From: Torymus aiolomorphi | Lineage: Eukaryota > Arthropoda > Insecta > Hymenoptera > Torymidae | NCBI GenBank assembly: GCA_036365515.1 | Contig: CM070877.1 | Coordinates: 85,658,522-85,722,521, forward strand | Direction of reading: 5' to 3' | DNA: 64,000 nucleotides | Shown: piece after piece, positions 36,745 to 47,659 of the stretch | Position numbering within the stretch: the first letter of the stretch is position 1 | Layout: every line of letters starts with the position of its first letter | Translations under genes and position numbers: made by a program | Notes under the pieces: generated by a model | Seen by the model: only the letters and a program-made list of their open reading frames with translations | Databases searched by the model: none | What the model was told of the DNA's origin: nothing

Positions 36745-37392
36745 TTGCTTGAATGTTTTGATGAAAATGATATTTTCCAAATCGAGTATCAATCATGGTT
36801 TCAAAACTGCAAATGTGCACGAATTTATGGACATACTGGGGAAAAATTAATAGAATTAAAAGCTCATGATTTTTTCGCTAAGAAACAATCACTTTTTATA
36901 AATAACGTAAAAAGCAATCTTCAAGAAGGAGAATTTCTCGTGTGTTGCAATTTTGCAAAAAATTATGCTTTCGTTATACAAAATTCTACATAGTCCTTCC
37001 ACTGGAATAACAACCAGGCAACAGTTTTTACAGTTGTATTGTACTATAAACAAAATGATGAACTCAAACATGTAAGCATTGCTGTGATTTCCGACAATTT
37101 AAATCATGATGCCATAGCCGTTTACGAATATCAAAAAATTGTAATATCTTACTTTAAAACTAATTTTGCAGTCAAGAAAGTTTATTATTTGACTGATGGA
37201 GCAGGTCAGCATTTTAAGAATAAATCCAGTTTTCAAAATCTTCTTTTCCACGAGAAAGATTTTGGAGTTACAGCTTAGTGGCATTTTCATGCCACAGCAC
37301 TGGCAAACGTACGTGCGATGGTATATGCGCGAACCTAAAAAGAGGTGCAAAACGAGCAAAAGTCTACAAGTTTCTTCTAGTAATCATATTTA
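36745..37392 (+). pseudogene. Sola-like transposase remnant
   Basis: Frames at 36745-36993 and 37039-37278, plus a short 37196-37393 frame. They align by eye with residues of about 440-590 of the intact 716-aa protein. VCCNFAKNYAFV matches the first catalytic block, but its aspartate is N. HWNNNQATVFTVV and AVISDNLNHDAIAVY follow, then LTDGAGQHFKNK, which keeps the second aspartate; the third block is lost behind a stop at 37276. The N-terminal half is missing. Inactive. Confidence 0.75.
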
Positions 37393-37529
37393 ACGCCAGA
37401 AGAACTGTACAACTGGGCTAAAGATTACTGCAAAGAAACCAAAGTTTTTTTAAAGCAGCAAAGAATCGTATGAAGAAACGGTTTTGAAACTAAAACCAAG
37501 ACTGGACAAGGCTAAATATATATCACACG

Positions 37530-37740
37530 AAGAGAAAAAAATCAGTAAAAAAACTGTCAAGTAACCCTGAGGCAGACTTGTAAATCAAAAATTTTCACCA
37601 AACCTTTTAGCAATTTTTACAAAAAGTTTTGTAAAAGTTTCAAAAAGTTTAGTAAAAATTGCCAAAAAGTTTGGTAAAAATTTTGGATTTACAAGTCTGC
37701 CTCAGGGTTACTTGACAGTTTGGTAATTTTTACTGAAAGT
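37530..37740. repeat. Palindromic block inside the decayed Sola-like element
   Basis: AAACTGTCAAGTAACCCTGA at 37551 is inverted exactly at the other end (ending 37721), with a further imperfect pair aatcagtaaaa outside. The middle is made of aaaagttt/aaacttt words. It may be a small MITE or foldback inserted in the older element. Confidence 0.6.
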
Positions 37741-38442
37741 TCGATCATTTTTACTGATTTCTTTCTCTCCGCAAGGGACATTACAATACCATGCTATTAT
37801 TCCAATAGATGAAAGTACATTGAAGCTCAAAAAAACCTCTCTGAGTTCTGAGTATAAAATCTTCCCGAAAAAAACTGCGAAAACAAAAAAAAAAATATTA
37901 TCTACACTGAAAAAAAACGTTAGTACGAGAGTTATTATATTGCTGTTAATTTTGAATTTTTTTTTTTTTAAATAATTAATAAAATATTATTCCATGCATT
38001 ATTAAGAATCCAGATGAAAAGGTAAAGAATTAAAGATTATAAAATATTATTATATAGGTAACGAGGCGGGCGCAGTCCGCGCGCAAGAAAGGCGGTGCGT
38101 CTATTCTTTCGCATACTATTTCTCGCAGAAAACATCTCGGGCACTCTTTGGAAAATATCCTTTCCTACGTAAAAAATGCTCAGCTTTCGATCTAGAAGAT
38201 AAAAAAAATATTAAAAATACACTTTTTGAGATATAATACGTTTTGTACTTTTTGAAGGTGAAAATGGAAAATTCGGGGAAAACTGCCTACACCACTGGAA
38301 AGCTAAGGAAAAAATACGTCAGAAATGCTTATCAAAAAATTTGTTTAAGTACGTTTTAGTATCATCGTAAACATGAGCTGGATATAGCAGGATTTGGCGC
38401 TCGCGCGCCGTGCTGGGGCAGTTGACATGAAACGCCTCATTT

Positions 38443-39400
38443 ATACTTCAGATCAATTTTACCTTCATCGCTAAAAAAGTTCATCTCAAAAAGAAATCTT
38501 GAAACATGCAAAAGTAGTATTCTTTATCACTCTAAACCTAGAAGTGTAAAAATTGACGTAAAAATGTAGAAATCAGGAAATTCTTTTCTTTCACAAAATA
38601 GTAAAATATCAATATTACACTTTGTAAAGAATAATGCCGAACTTTACTCTTTTATAAAAGACAAACTTTTGAAATAGTACTTTTAAAAAGCAGATAACAT
38701 TTCATCATCTGGAAATAGTGAATAATGCATTTTATTCTTTTCCATCAGAGTAAACCTGGAAATTTATGCTTTGTAAAGGTAATTAAAAATTTAATCTCGC
38801 CACACTAAAAGTGTAATTAAATGATTTTACTCTTTTGCAAAAGAGTGAATCTGCAAATTTATACGCTGTACAAGAAGAAAATTTATTCTTGCCACGCAAA
38901 AAGAGTAATTAAACAAGGAAACAATAATAGCCGGTCGGGGATGCGAGTTCCACTTAGAAGATGAAGGAACGCAAACGTCTGACTTTCTGTATTAAATAAT
39001 TTGAATCATTATAAAAAGTACTTATACAGTATTACTGTAGTATATTATAGAAATACTTATATAATATTAAGAAAGTAGCGATTCAAGTTTAGAATGAATT
39101 CTTGATCCCGGTACTGGTAACTCTGATGTCAGTCAGTTATAATATCTATTCAGAAAATTCAAAGTATGTAAGGTTTGAGCACATTGCTAATTATATTGAA
39201 TGAAGTATTCGACAAATCAAATTATTTTTTTAATGTACATTTACTGCTAATACAAAATTTTGTAGCAAGATAAGTGACATGAAGTCTTGAAATGATACTC
39301 AATCACAGAATGGCTTACGGTTGCATGATTTAACATTTTTATGGTTTTTATCAATTTTCAATGTGCTGTAGAATTTTTTCCTTACCTCTGGCCATAAACT
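38443..39400. other. AT-rich stretch with weak repeats, no gene
   Basis: Between 38500 and 38920 the words actcttttgcaaaagagt and aaatttatgctttgta recur in a diverged series of roughly 95-120 bp. The rest is AT-rich without coding content. Confidence 0.4.
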
Positions 39401-39864
39401 TGTTTTTAATTAAAGTATTTTGTCCAAAGAATTGAAAAAAACTTTGGTGGAGAAATTTTGTACTGGCGTAGTCCTTACTTTTGGTCAATAAAGGTATACC
39501 AAAAACCAACCAATCAGAGACTTTCAAAAAGGGTCATAAAAAAATACTGGTATATTCCACAAATAAAATGCAAACTTTTTCCCTATCAATGTTCTATATA
39601 AAAAGTTTCAAGATTTTGAGTAAAGAAATGAATAAACTTAGATTTTAAGCAAAAATTGCAAAAACTTTGAATTTTCAATGTCGTATAAATTTTTTATTTA
39701 TGCAAGTATCGACCTAAAATTTGAGGAACATGTTTTTTTTTTTTCATAAAAATCTAAAAGCAAACGAGTTTTGAGCGATTTTAAAATTTTGACATGTTCA
39801 CTTCACTTGAAACATCATGTATATATCGAAATTATTAAGAGGACTAGTCGAAAGAAAACGATAC

Positions 39865-39942
39865 GGCGTGATTCGGCCCGGAGTGGAACTCGGGACCTTC
39901 CGTTTTCTTGACGGATGCTCTTCCCGTTGATCTACCGACGCC
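39865..39942 (-). other. tRNA-like sequence
   Basis: The minus strand folds partly as a tRNA. GGCGT pairs with a terminal ACGCC, and an anticodon-like stem TCCGT/ACGGA has a 7-base loop CAAGAAA. An A-box-like TAGATCAACGG and a B-box-like AGTTCCACTCC each differ from consensus at one position. Position 33 is not U and the T stem is poor, so this is likely a tRNA-derived SINE head rather than a working gene. Confidence 0.5.
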
Positions 39943-40032
39943 TATGCGCGTCTTTCCTCGATATTGCCAGATGCTCGTGATAATATGTATAAATGTATTA
40001 CTGATAATTTAAAATTTTTATTACTTTTTTTA

Positions 40033-40251
40033 GGTCAGTGAAAAAACACTTGAATGAAAATCTGCAGCTTTAGCCTGTAGACGTTTTCCCGGAAATCATG
40101 ACTATCAGAGTATTGCAAATTTATTGAATGATATCCACAAAGAGTTGACGCATAAAAAAATTTTCGCTACGGTCACGGATAATGGATCGAATTTTGTTAA
40201 AGCATTCAGTGAGGTTGGTGTTCAAGATCCGCGGTGTTTTTCAAAAGGTAA
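40033..40251 (+). pseudogene. hAT transposase exon (catalytic core start)
   Basis: Preceded by a pyrimidine-rich ttttttag acceptor and followed by GTAAAT at 40248. It reads [50 protein letters not shown] (in pieces): the region around the first catalytic aspartate (TDNGSN) of hAT transposases. No upstream BED-finger exon was seen. One stop lies near the exon start. Confidence 0.8.
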
Positions 40252-40847
40252 ATAATAGCCCATAGCGTTATTAATAGGATTTATTAACCAATTATTTCAA
40301 GAAGGTTTTATTAATAAATACCCACTTTTCTTTTAATTATTAATTACTTTTCTATTATCCGCATTCGGCTTATAGTGAATTTTCTAATTAAAACTATTTC
40401 AAAAGAATAAAAATTCATTTGAATTTATTTCCCTTCTTAAAAAAGTGATGACTGGAAGATGTGAAGCCTCTATAGATTTGATTTGTGATTGGCTCTTGAG
40501 TAAAAGACACGAGATTTAAAATTAAATATGCATTTTTATTTGATGATTATTATTTATTGAAATGAAAATGATTAAAGCGAAAAGTAATTAATAAATAATA
40601 ATTAAATTAATGTTGGTTGTATTTTTAAAAAATAAATGACACGTTAAAAGTCAAAACAATAAGCAAATTTTTAATTTTAGCAATAAATAAGGTTTTGAGA
40701 ATTAGAATGAAAATGTAAAGAGATACTTTAAAATAAAGTATGTTAATCTTACGTTCAGATTTTATTCTTTATAATTTTAATACTTCATGAAAAAAAAATT
40801 CGAATCGCTTATAGTTTCTAGCCTCAAAATTTAGTATTGGTCAAGGG

Positions 40848-41608
40848 TAGGTTGGGGTGCACAAGTACTCGGCTCGGCGTGTTTGAACTGCTTCGAACTT
40901 TTTCTTCGAACTCGAGTCGAGTACTCGGTACTTTGAAATACTCGAGTCAGACCGAATTACTCGAATGAAATTGAGCTACTCGAATGAAAACCAACTTCTC
41001 GAATGAAGTCGAAATCTTTAATGAAGTCACACTATTCGAATGAAGTGGAACTACTCAAATGAAGTCGAAAAACTCGAATTAAATCGAACTACTCGAATTA
41101 AATCGAACCAGTTGGCTCTCTTATAAATAAATAATATAATTAGCTGAATGTAATTGGTTTTTGGATTTATCTACTACTTAGCAATTATAGTTATAATAAT
41201 CATAAGATTACTTATAATTATTTATAAGTTTTATTTATAATTCTTTTATAATTTATTCAATACTACTCACTGGAAGTTCGAAGTGCCCTATCATTTCAAA
41301 CTACTCAATCAAAGTGCATACTACTTAATCGATGTTCGAAGTATTAGATTATTTTAAAGTACTCGATCAAAGTTCAAACTACTCGATTATTTTGAACTAT
41401 TCGATCAATTCGAACTACTCGATCATTTCAAACTACTTGATTATTTCGAACTACTCGATCGATGTTCGAACTATTCGAAAACTTCGAGCTATTCGATCAT
41501 AGTTCGAGTTGTTCAATATATCGAGTAAAACATTTGACTCGACTCAAGTTTGTTGAGTCGAGTTTTTAGAGCAAATAGTTCGGATCTTCGAGTACTCGTG
41601 CATCCCTA
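40848..41608. mobile_element. hAT-type MITE, 761 bp, in the hAT intron
   Basis: Flanked by 8-bp copies GTCAAGGG (40840-40847) and GTCAAGAG (41609-41616). The right terminus read inward is TAGGGATGCACGAGTACTCG; the left is TAGG(ttgg)GGTGCACAAGTACTCG. The body is a string of short words such as ctactcgaatgaagtcgaa, switching to the inverse form near the middle, so the whole is foldback-like. No coding region. Confidence 0.8.
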
Positions 41609-41623
41609 GTCAAGAGTAAATGA

Positions 41624-41696
41624 GGAGCTATTCGGAATAAGGGCGTTTGTCTTATGGAAAACCCATAAGAGAAACACCCTTATTCCGAATAACTCC
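41624..41696. repeat. Compact 73-bp hairpin
   Basis: Arms of about 32 bp (ggagctattcggaataaggg... and its inverse ...cccttattccgaataactcc) around a short aaaac loop, with few mismatches. It lies 15 bp beyond the MITE. It could be a tiny foldback element or an RNA hairpin. Confidence 0.75.
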
Positions 41697-41876
41697 CCAA
41701 ATGTACTGAAGAATTATATCAACTATTAAAGCTGCATTAAAATTAAATAAAAAAGATTTTCGGCTTATAACAAAGAAAAAAAGGACATGGAGCGCGCGTA
41801 GCTAGTCTTAATAAATCCAACTGAAATAGTAAACATTATATTGGTCCTATTTTCTTACAGTAATTGTCTTTTTACA

Positions 41877-42892
41877 GAAACTATTGAAAACTCCAAGGAA
41901 GTATTGCAGTATGTTAATACAAGTGCTAGTACTAGTGCTAGTACTAGTGCTAGTACAAGTGTGGATGCTAATGGCACAAGTAATGACAATGACCATGAGG
42001 AAATCGTAATTGATAGTGATGAAGACATGAACTCAGAAGTAGAATAAGAATCACAGCCAGAGATTGATGAGGACTTTCAAATAGAGGGCAACGATCCAAC
42101 GCTATCGACTCACTATGGATGTGCTAGTCACACACTCAATTTAATTGCCAGAACGAATAGCATTAAATCTATTAATGTCAACCCAGCGTTATTGTTACAG
42201 CATTCAAAAACAATAACAAAATGTGAAGAATTATGGAAATGTTTAGGTTCTCCAAAAAACGTGAAAAAATAACAGATCTTTTGAAATGTAATCTGAAAAG
42301 GTCTGTACCTACACGATGGACTTCCCTTTACGATGCCTTAAGTCAACTTGTTTCGCTGAAAGCCATGATCAGTTCAATTCAGATGCAGGCAATTACTGAA
42401 AATAGAACAAAATTTTGAAACAAGTGACTTTTTATACATAGAAGAGTATTTGTTAATCAACAAGCATCTTGCAAGAGCAATCGATGAACTTCAGGCTGAA
42501 GTCAACTGCCATTTCGGATTTTTATTACCGACATTGATAACTGTGAAATGGAAGTGGTTACAATTATTAATGTCTGGAAGTATTCGATCTTATAAGCCGC
42601 TGCTAAATAATTTAATTATAAGTTTAGGAGGACGATTTGAAGATTTTTTTGAAATTAAAGGAGTAGGTGAACGTGCAGCAACAGCCGCTTTAACACATCC
42701 TAAATTTAAAAAATGTTGGGTACCATGCTTCAATCAAACAGCTCAAGAAAAAATAAAGACCTAATAAAATCACGAAACGATGCAGCGCCAACCCCTGCAC
42801 CTGCAGATTAGGATGATTTTTTTTGATTTTGGAACGGAAGCAGAATTTAATCCAATATCGCCAACAATCGTTGCAGAAGGACAAGAAAAAAA
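41877..42892 (+). pseudogene. hAT transposase middle part
   Basis: Begins after a tttacag acceptor with ETIENSKEVLQYVN, then a repeated AST-type run and acidic stretch. After an in-frame TAA at 42046 it continues with HYGCASHTLNLIA, a conserved hAT block. The 42233-42418 frame follows with RSVPTRWTSLYDALSQL (the RW block), and after a stop the 42450-42764 frame has RPDELQAE-like and LTHPKFKKCW blocks, then a shifted end FFDFGTEAEFNP. It is cut at 42893 by the Penelope-like element; GGACAAGAAAAAAA (42879-42892) is repeated at 47790-47803. Several stops and shifts: inactive. Confidence 0.85.
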
Positions 42893-42895
42893 CCC

Positions 42896-43830
42896 CGATG
42901 GGTTCACCGATCTCGCCTTTATTTGCAGATATTGTAATGGATGATTTGGAGAAACATTGCTTACGAGAATTAGAACTACAGTATGACTGTACCCCTATTT
43001 TTTATTACAGATATGTTGACGATACGCTTACTTGTGTTGAAAAACAACATATTGACGCAGTAATTAAAGTGTTTAATGCTTATGACAAAAATCTAAAATT
43101 TACTTATGAACTAGAAGATAATAACAAAATTAATTTTTTAGACATGACATTAATTAGAAGTGACAATACAATTTTAACAAATTGGTATCAAAAACCGACA
43201 TCATCTGGACGTGTAATCAATTATTTCTCAAACCATCCAGCACAGCAAAAAATGAATATTATCTTTAACGTAGTTGATAGGGCGTTTTTACTCTCGGATT
43301 CCAATTTTCACGTAGACAATAAAAAACTCATCAAGAAAATTTTACGTAATAATGATTATCCGATGTGGTTTATAGAAAAACATATTGAAATCAGATTAAA
43401 AAAACTTAAGTATGGCGATACACCTAATACACAAAAAAATCACTATGAAAAGTTACCAAAATTATCTTTACCGTTTAATAAAGATTTTAATAGTCTATCT
43501 AAGGTTTTAAAATCTCACAACATTTGTACAATCCCATTATTGAATAAAAGTTTGTCTTCGATCATCCGGTTAGGTAAAGATATAACTAAAAAATGGGATC
43601 GTACGAATGTGGTATATAAATTTGATTGTCTTAATTGCTCTGCTACTTATATAGGAGAAACCAAAAGATCGTTATACACGCGCATTAATGAGCACAAAAC
43701 AAATAAAAATAAAGAGTCTGTTGTCAGTACACATCGATTAGAAAATAGACATGAATTCGATTGGAAAAATACATCTGTCGTAGATTTTGAAAGTAATTAC
43801 AAAAAAAGACTGATTTCCGAAATGATCTAT
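42896..43830 (+). pseudogene. Penelope-like RT (C-terminal part) and GIY-YIG endonuclease
   Basis: The open frame runs from the truncation point: PMGSPISPLFADIVMDDLE (RT motif 4), YYRYVDDTLTCV (catalytic YVDD), NNKINFLDMTL, WYQKPTSSGRVINYFS, then a thumb/linker. A GIY-YIG domain follows with VVYKFDCLNCSATYIGETKRSLYTRINEH, which keeps the two tyrosines and the arginine. The frame reaches 43830 and is interrupted by the Sola-like element; its last 22 or so codons lie at 47382-47477. The insertion replaced the C-terminus by about 20 foreign residues. No stop or frameshift within the retained RT/EN part. Confidence 0.9.
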
Positions 43831-46800
43831 GGCCGAATCCATCTCAAATCAGACAGCCCGCGTATGCCTATTTCACCTATCATGTTGAAATAAAAATATT
43901 TATGTTCTACTCGAAAAAATATTTTACACGTGTTTTTTTATTTTTTTGTTTCATCAAAATTTCATGCGTTCAGCGATACCGAAAAATTCCGAGAAAATTC
44001 TTTCATTGAGAAAAAAAATTTTCAATGTGATTTTCAGACTGCTATTGTTTCAGCAGTTTTTCAAGCTTTTAAACGTGTAACACATAATTTCACTCAGTTT
44101 TGAGCCCTCTTTAACGGCCTTAATGTCATTTTCAAAAAAAAATAAAAAATCCACGAGCTATGCACTTTTTACTGAAAAATTCATTTTTTAGAGAAGTGCC
44201 TTTTTCTCGAAAACCCCATGTTTTTTTTGCACAATTTTTGTTGTCGTGATAGAGGACGGTAATGCCTAGCTAGACGTATTTGTGAGATTCGGTACTTTTT
44301 CCCTGGGATAGCGATCACTAATGAGATAACACACAAACAAATTTTTCACGCTTAACGCTTATATATAGTCAATGATATTAGAGTCAATGTAAAGGTATTT
44401 ATCTTTGTGCGTATGTAATATACATGTACGTGCGCCTACTTATAGGAGTATATGTACTAGTACATTTGTCCGCTAGATGGATATGGTTTGACTTAACATT
44501 TACAAAGAAAAGTTCGGTTTCTGCTATATATCACACATCTCGTCTTATTTAAAACCATCATCTTTTGGAAAATTATTACATATTTACACCTTATCAACTC
44601 AACTACGATGTCTCAATATTACTCAACAGAGAGAATCAAATGTGCAGACTTTTTAGACAAACACAAACAAATTATTTACAAATCTAGTTCCGTGCGTTTA
44701 AAACAACTTGAGAATCTTGCTCATCCATTGAAGCACCTCTATCCTCATTTACCTTTGACACCTTCTACATATCTGTGTCAACATTGTTACAATCGTGCTT
44801 TAGAATTGGTGAGTAGTACTGACAATGAATTTATAACGGATAATGAAGTTACCGATAACGTAGTTGATAGAGATGAAGATTTTTTACCAAGTACTCCAGA
44901 ACGCATTGAAGAATTTAATAATGAAATAAGTACATCTTTCTTAGGTTCTGTATCGCCTCTTAAAAGAAAAAATCTTATACATGAAAAATCAATTGAAAAT
45001 TACGTAACAAAGAAGAAAAAAAAAATACTTTCAACATTGTCTAATACCCTTGATGTGAAGTTGAACAATGTTTATGACGTTTCTATAACAGCAAATGAAT
45101 CAACTGTATGCCATTGTACAGAATGGATACAACATCTTGGTCTAGCCTTGCAAAAGTGTTCTACGGTATCAGAAAAAATAAAAATTCTGACTTTGCTACC
45201 TTCATCCTTTACAAAACATGAAATTTTATCTTTATTTCCAGAAATAACAATGTATATGATCAACAAATCGAGAAATCTTGTTAAAGAAAAAGGAATTTAT
45301 TCAGAACCAGATGCATATTCAGGCCATCCGATTGATGAAAACATGGAAAAAATTGTTATGGAATATTATTTAAATGATGATTTTAATTGTTCAAGACAAA
45401 GTCCTAATAAATGTGACGTTGTTACAATTAAAGTTAACAATAAAAAAGAGAAAAAAGTTAAGCGTTTTCTTACTCGAAGTTTAAAAGAGACGTATAAAGT
45501 ATTTAAAAATGATTATCCAGAATTGAGAATTGGAAAATCGAAATTTTATAGTTTGCGACCAAAGTATGTCTTACTTAGCCCCATCAAAGAAGTTTGTCTC
45601 TGTATCTATTGCGCAAATTATGATTTATTTCTTACGAGCTTAATTAATTTTAGAGGGAGTAACGTCACAGAGTTGGATGAAAGTCGGTCACAAATAATAA
45701 ATGCAACAATGTGTTCTGAGCCATCTGATTTATGTTATTTACAAGAATGTAAACTATGTCCAGGGATTAAGGGAATTACGTTTCATGTTTTAAAACTGCA
45801 AGATGTAGAAGGCACAGAAGAAATTACATATGCTTTGTGGGATAATGGAAACCTGATTAAAAAGACACTATCAATTTCTGCTTTTAAAGATGAACTTTCG
45901 GTTTGGACCATGAGGGTTAGTACTCACATGTATGTAAAAAATATACAACGCAAAGCTATAAAAACAGAAAGAGAAAGTGCTAAAAAAGACTCACATCATT
46001 TAGTTCTTCAAGTAGACTTCGCTGAAAACTGGGCTGTGATTCATAATAAAGCTGTTCAAGGAAATCATTGGGTTAATGATCAAATTTCTATTTTCACAGC
46101 AGTCTCTTATCAAGGGGATTCGACACAAAGTTTCGCAGTTATAAGTGATGACCGAAAACATGATTCAGCGTATGCTTTGCTAGCAGTACAAAAAATTATA
46201 AAATTCTTGAAAGAAAATTGTTGTGATTCAATTAAAAAAATTACCATCGTATCAGACGGCGCTGCGAGTCACTTTAAAAATCGCTTTCAATTAGATGAAC
46301 TAAAACGAGCACCGTGTGATATAAAATGGTTGTTCTCTGCTACTGGGTACGGCAAAGGAGCTGTAGATGGTGTGGGTGGACTTATAAAGCATTATGCTAC
46401 TTCGCATAATCTTCGAGAGCCCCTTGAAGAAGCTATTCAAAACGCAAATGATTTTGCAATACATGTTCAAAAATATACTGATGCTATTAAAATAATACAT
46501 TTACAAGATGCTGAAATAGAACAATTCAGAAAAGAAAAAAATATTGATTGGCTTACAACTCGAAAGTATCCTGGAATTCAAAAAACTCATATATGGGTTA
46601 AAAAAACATGTGACGATAAAATACATTGTTTGACAGCAAAGACCGCTGATCGCCCGCTTACTGAATTAAGAACAATGAAGCAGAAAAACAAAGGTAGTAA
46701 AATAGGTATACAAATGAAAAAAAGGTATAAAAATAAAAAATCAAAAAGACGCAAATAACAAATAAATACATAGTTATGTGTACCTGTATATTACATACAC

Positions 46801-47377
46801 ACAAAGACAAATACCTTTACATTGACTCTAATATCATTGACTATATATAAGCATTAGGCGTGAAAAATTTGTTTGTGTGTTATCTCATTAGTGATCGCTA
46901 TCCCAGGGAAAAAGTACCGAATCTCATAAATACGTCTAGCTAGGCATTACCGTCCTCTATCACGACAACAAAAATTGTGCAAAAAAAACATGGGGTTTTC
47001 GAGAAAAAGGCACTTCCCTAAAAAATGAATTTTTCAGTAAAAAGTGCATAGCTCGTGGATTTTTTATTTTTTTTGAAAATGACATTAAGGCCGTTAAAGA
47101 GGGCTCAAAACTGAGTGAAATTGTGTGTTACACGTTTAAAAGCTCGAAAAACTGCTGAAACAATAGCAGTCTGAAAATCACATTGAAAATTTTTTTTCTC
47201 AATGAAAGAATTTTCTCGGAATTTTTCGGCATCGCTGAACGCATGAAATTTTGATGAAACAAAAAAATAAAAAAACACGTGTAAAATATTTTTTCGAGTA
47301 GAACATAAATATTTTTATTTCAACATGATAGGTGAAATAGGCATACGCGGGCTGTCTGATTTGAGATGGATTCGGCC
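43831..47377 (+). mobile_element. Intact Sola-like DNA transposon, 3547 bp, about 600-bp inverted repeats
   Basis: CTAT flanks it on both sides (43827-43830 and 47378-47381). Ends start GGCCGAATCC; the inverted arms run 43831-44429 and 46779-47377 and are nearly identical, with only scattered differences. They enclose one open 716-aa gene. The 4-bp duplication and a D-D-D pattern fit the Sola superfamily (probably Sola2); this name rests on memory of the family, not a search. High arm identity and an intact ORF mark it as one of the youngest insertions here. Confidence 0.88.
44608..46758 (+). CDS. Sola-like DDD transposase, 716 aa
   Basis: Predicted cut-and-paste transposase, full length and uninterrupted. 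Cysteine pairs occur at LCQHCYNRA, CHCTEW, VCLCIYC and CKLCPG and may bind zinc. The catalytic core shows QVDFAENWAV (D470), TIVSDGAASHFKNR (D550) and GKGAVDGVGGLIK (D587), a D-79-D-36-D spacing. HWVNDQISIFTAV and AVISDDRKHDSAYALLAVQ are further conserved blocks, shared with the decayed copy at 36745. The C-terminus is very basic. The ATG lies 178 bases inside the left arm's inner end. It should act in the nucleus on its own termini. The superfamily name is inference; a DDE/D transposase is well supported. Confidence 0.88.
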   Translation: MSQYYSTERIKCADFLDKHKQIIYKSSSVRLKQLENLAHPLKHLYPHLPLTPSTYLCQHCYNRALELVSSTDNEFITDNEVTDNVVDRDEDFLPSTPERIEEFNNEISTSFLGSVSPLKRKNLIHEKSIENYVTKKKKKILSTLSNTLDVKLNNVYDVSITANESTVCHCTEWIQHLGLALQKCSTVSEKIKILTLLPSSFTKHEILSLFPEITMYMINKSRNLVKEKGIYSEPDAYSGHPIDENMEKIVMEYYLNDDFNCSRQSPNKCDVVTIKVNNKKEKKVKRFLTRSLKETYKVFKNDYPELRIGKSKFYSLRPKYVLLSPIKEVCLCIYCANYDLFLTSLINFRGSNVTELDESRSQIINATMCSEPSDLCYLQECKLCPGIKGITFHVLKLQDVEGTEEITYALWDNGNLIKKTLSISAFKDELSVWTMRVSTHMYVKNIQRKAIKTERESAKKDSHHLVLQVDFAENWAVIHNKAVQGNHWVNDQISIFTAVSYQGDSTQSFAVISDDRKHDSAYALLAVQKIIKFLKENCCDSIKKITIVSDGAASHFKNRFQLDELKRAPCDIKWLFSATGYGKGAVDGVGGLIKHYATSHNLREPLEEAIQNANDFAIHVQKYTDAIKIIHLQDAEIEQFRKEKNIDWLTTRKYPGIQKTHIWVKKTCDDKIHCLTAKTADRPLTELRTMKQKNKGSKIGIQMKKRYKNKKSKRRK

Positions 47378-47381
47378 CTAT

Positions 47382-47480
47382 ATAAAAAACAATAAAAATA
47401 GTATTAACAAAAAGGAAGATATCCAAAGACTAAGCAGAATGTATTTTCCCATTATTAATGAACTAGATACCATATAACTC
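47382..47480 (+). pseudogene. C-terminal end of the Penelope-like ORF
   Basis: After the second CTAT the Penelope frame resumes with INKKEDIQRLSRMYFPIINE and ends in TAA near 47477. This shows that the Sola-like insertion cut a previously continuous ORF. Confidence 0.8.
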
Positions 47481-47659
47481 TTTATGTAAACATCGTCCGG
47501 TGTATATAAATACAGTATATGTGTTATTGTTTTCAGTGATATATACGTTTATTATTTTTGGTAATTTTGATTTTTGTATTCATGCATCGTTGTTTAATTG
47601 TCTTTATATAGTTGAAAATAATTATATATGTTAATTTATTTCTGTGTTTGAATAAAGGC

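Larger units (their letters stand above)
36170..38438 (+). mobile_element. Decayed Sola-like DNA transposon with about 490-bp inverted repeats
   Basis: Flanked by ATTT on both sides (36166-36169 and 38439-38442). Termini start GAGGC(A/G)TTTCATGTCAACTG; the inverted arms run about 36170-36655 and 37948-38438. Inside are remnants of a transposase related to that at 44608. A palindromic block (37530-37740) is also present. The 4-bp duplication fits the Sola superfamily. Its arms differ in sequence from those of the intact element at 43831, so it is a separate family. Confidence 0.8.

Noticed and set aside
42690..42884. Minus-strand 64-codon frame
   Set aside because: A shadow of the plus-strand hAT transposase part.
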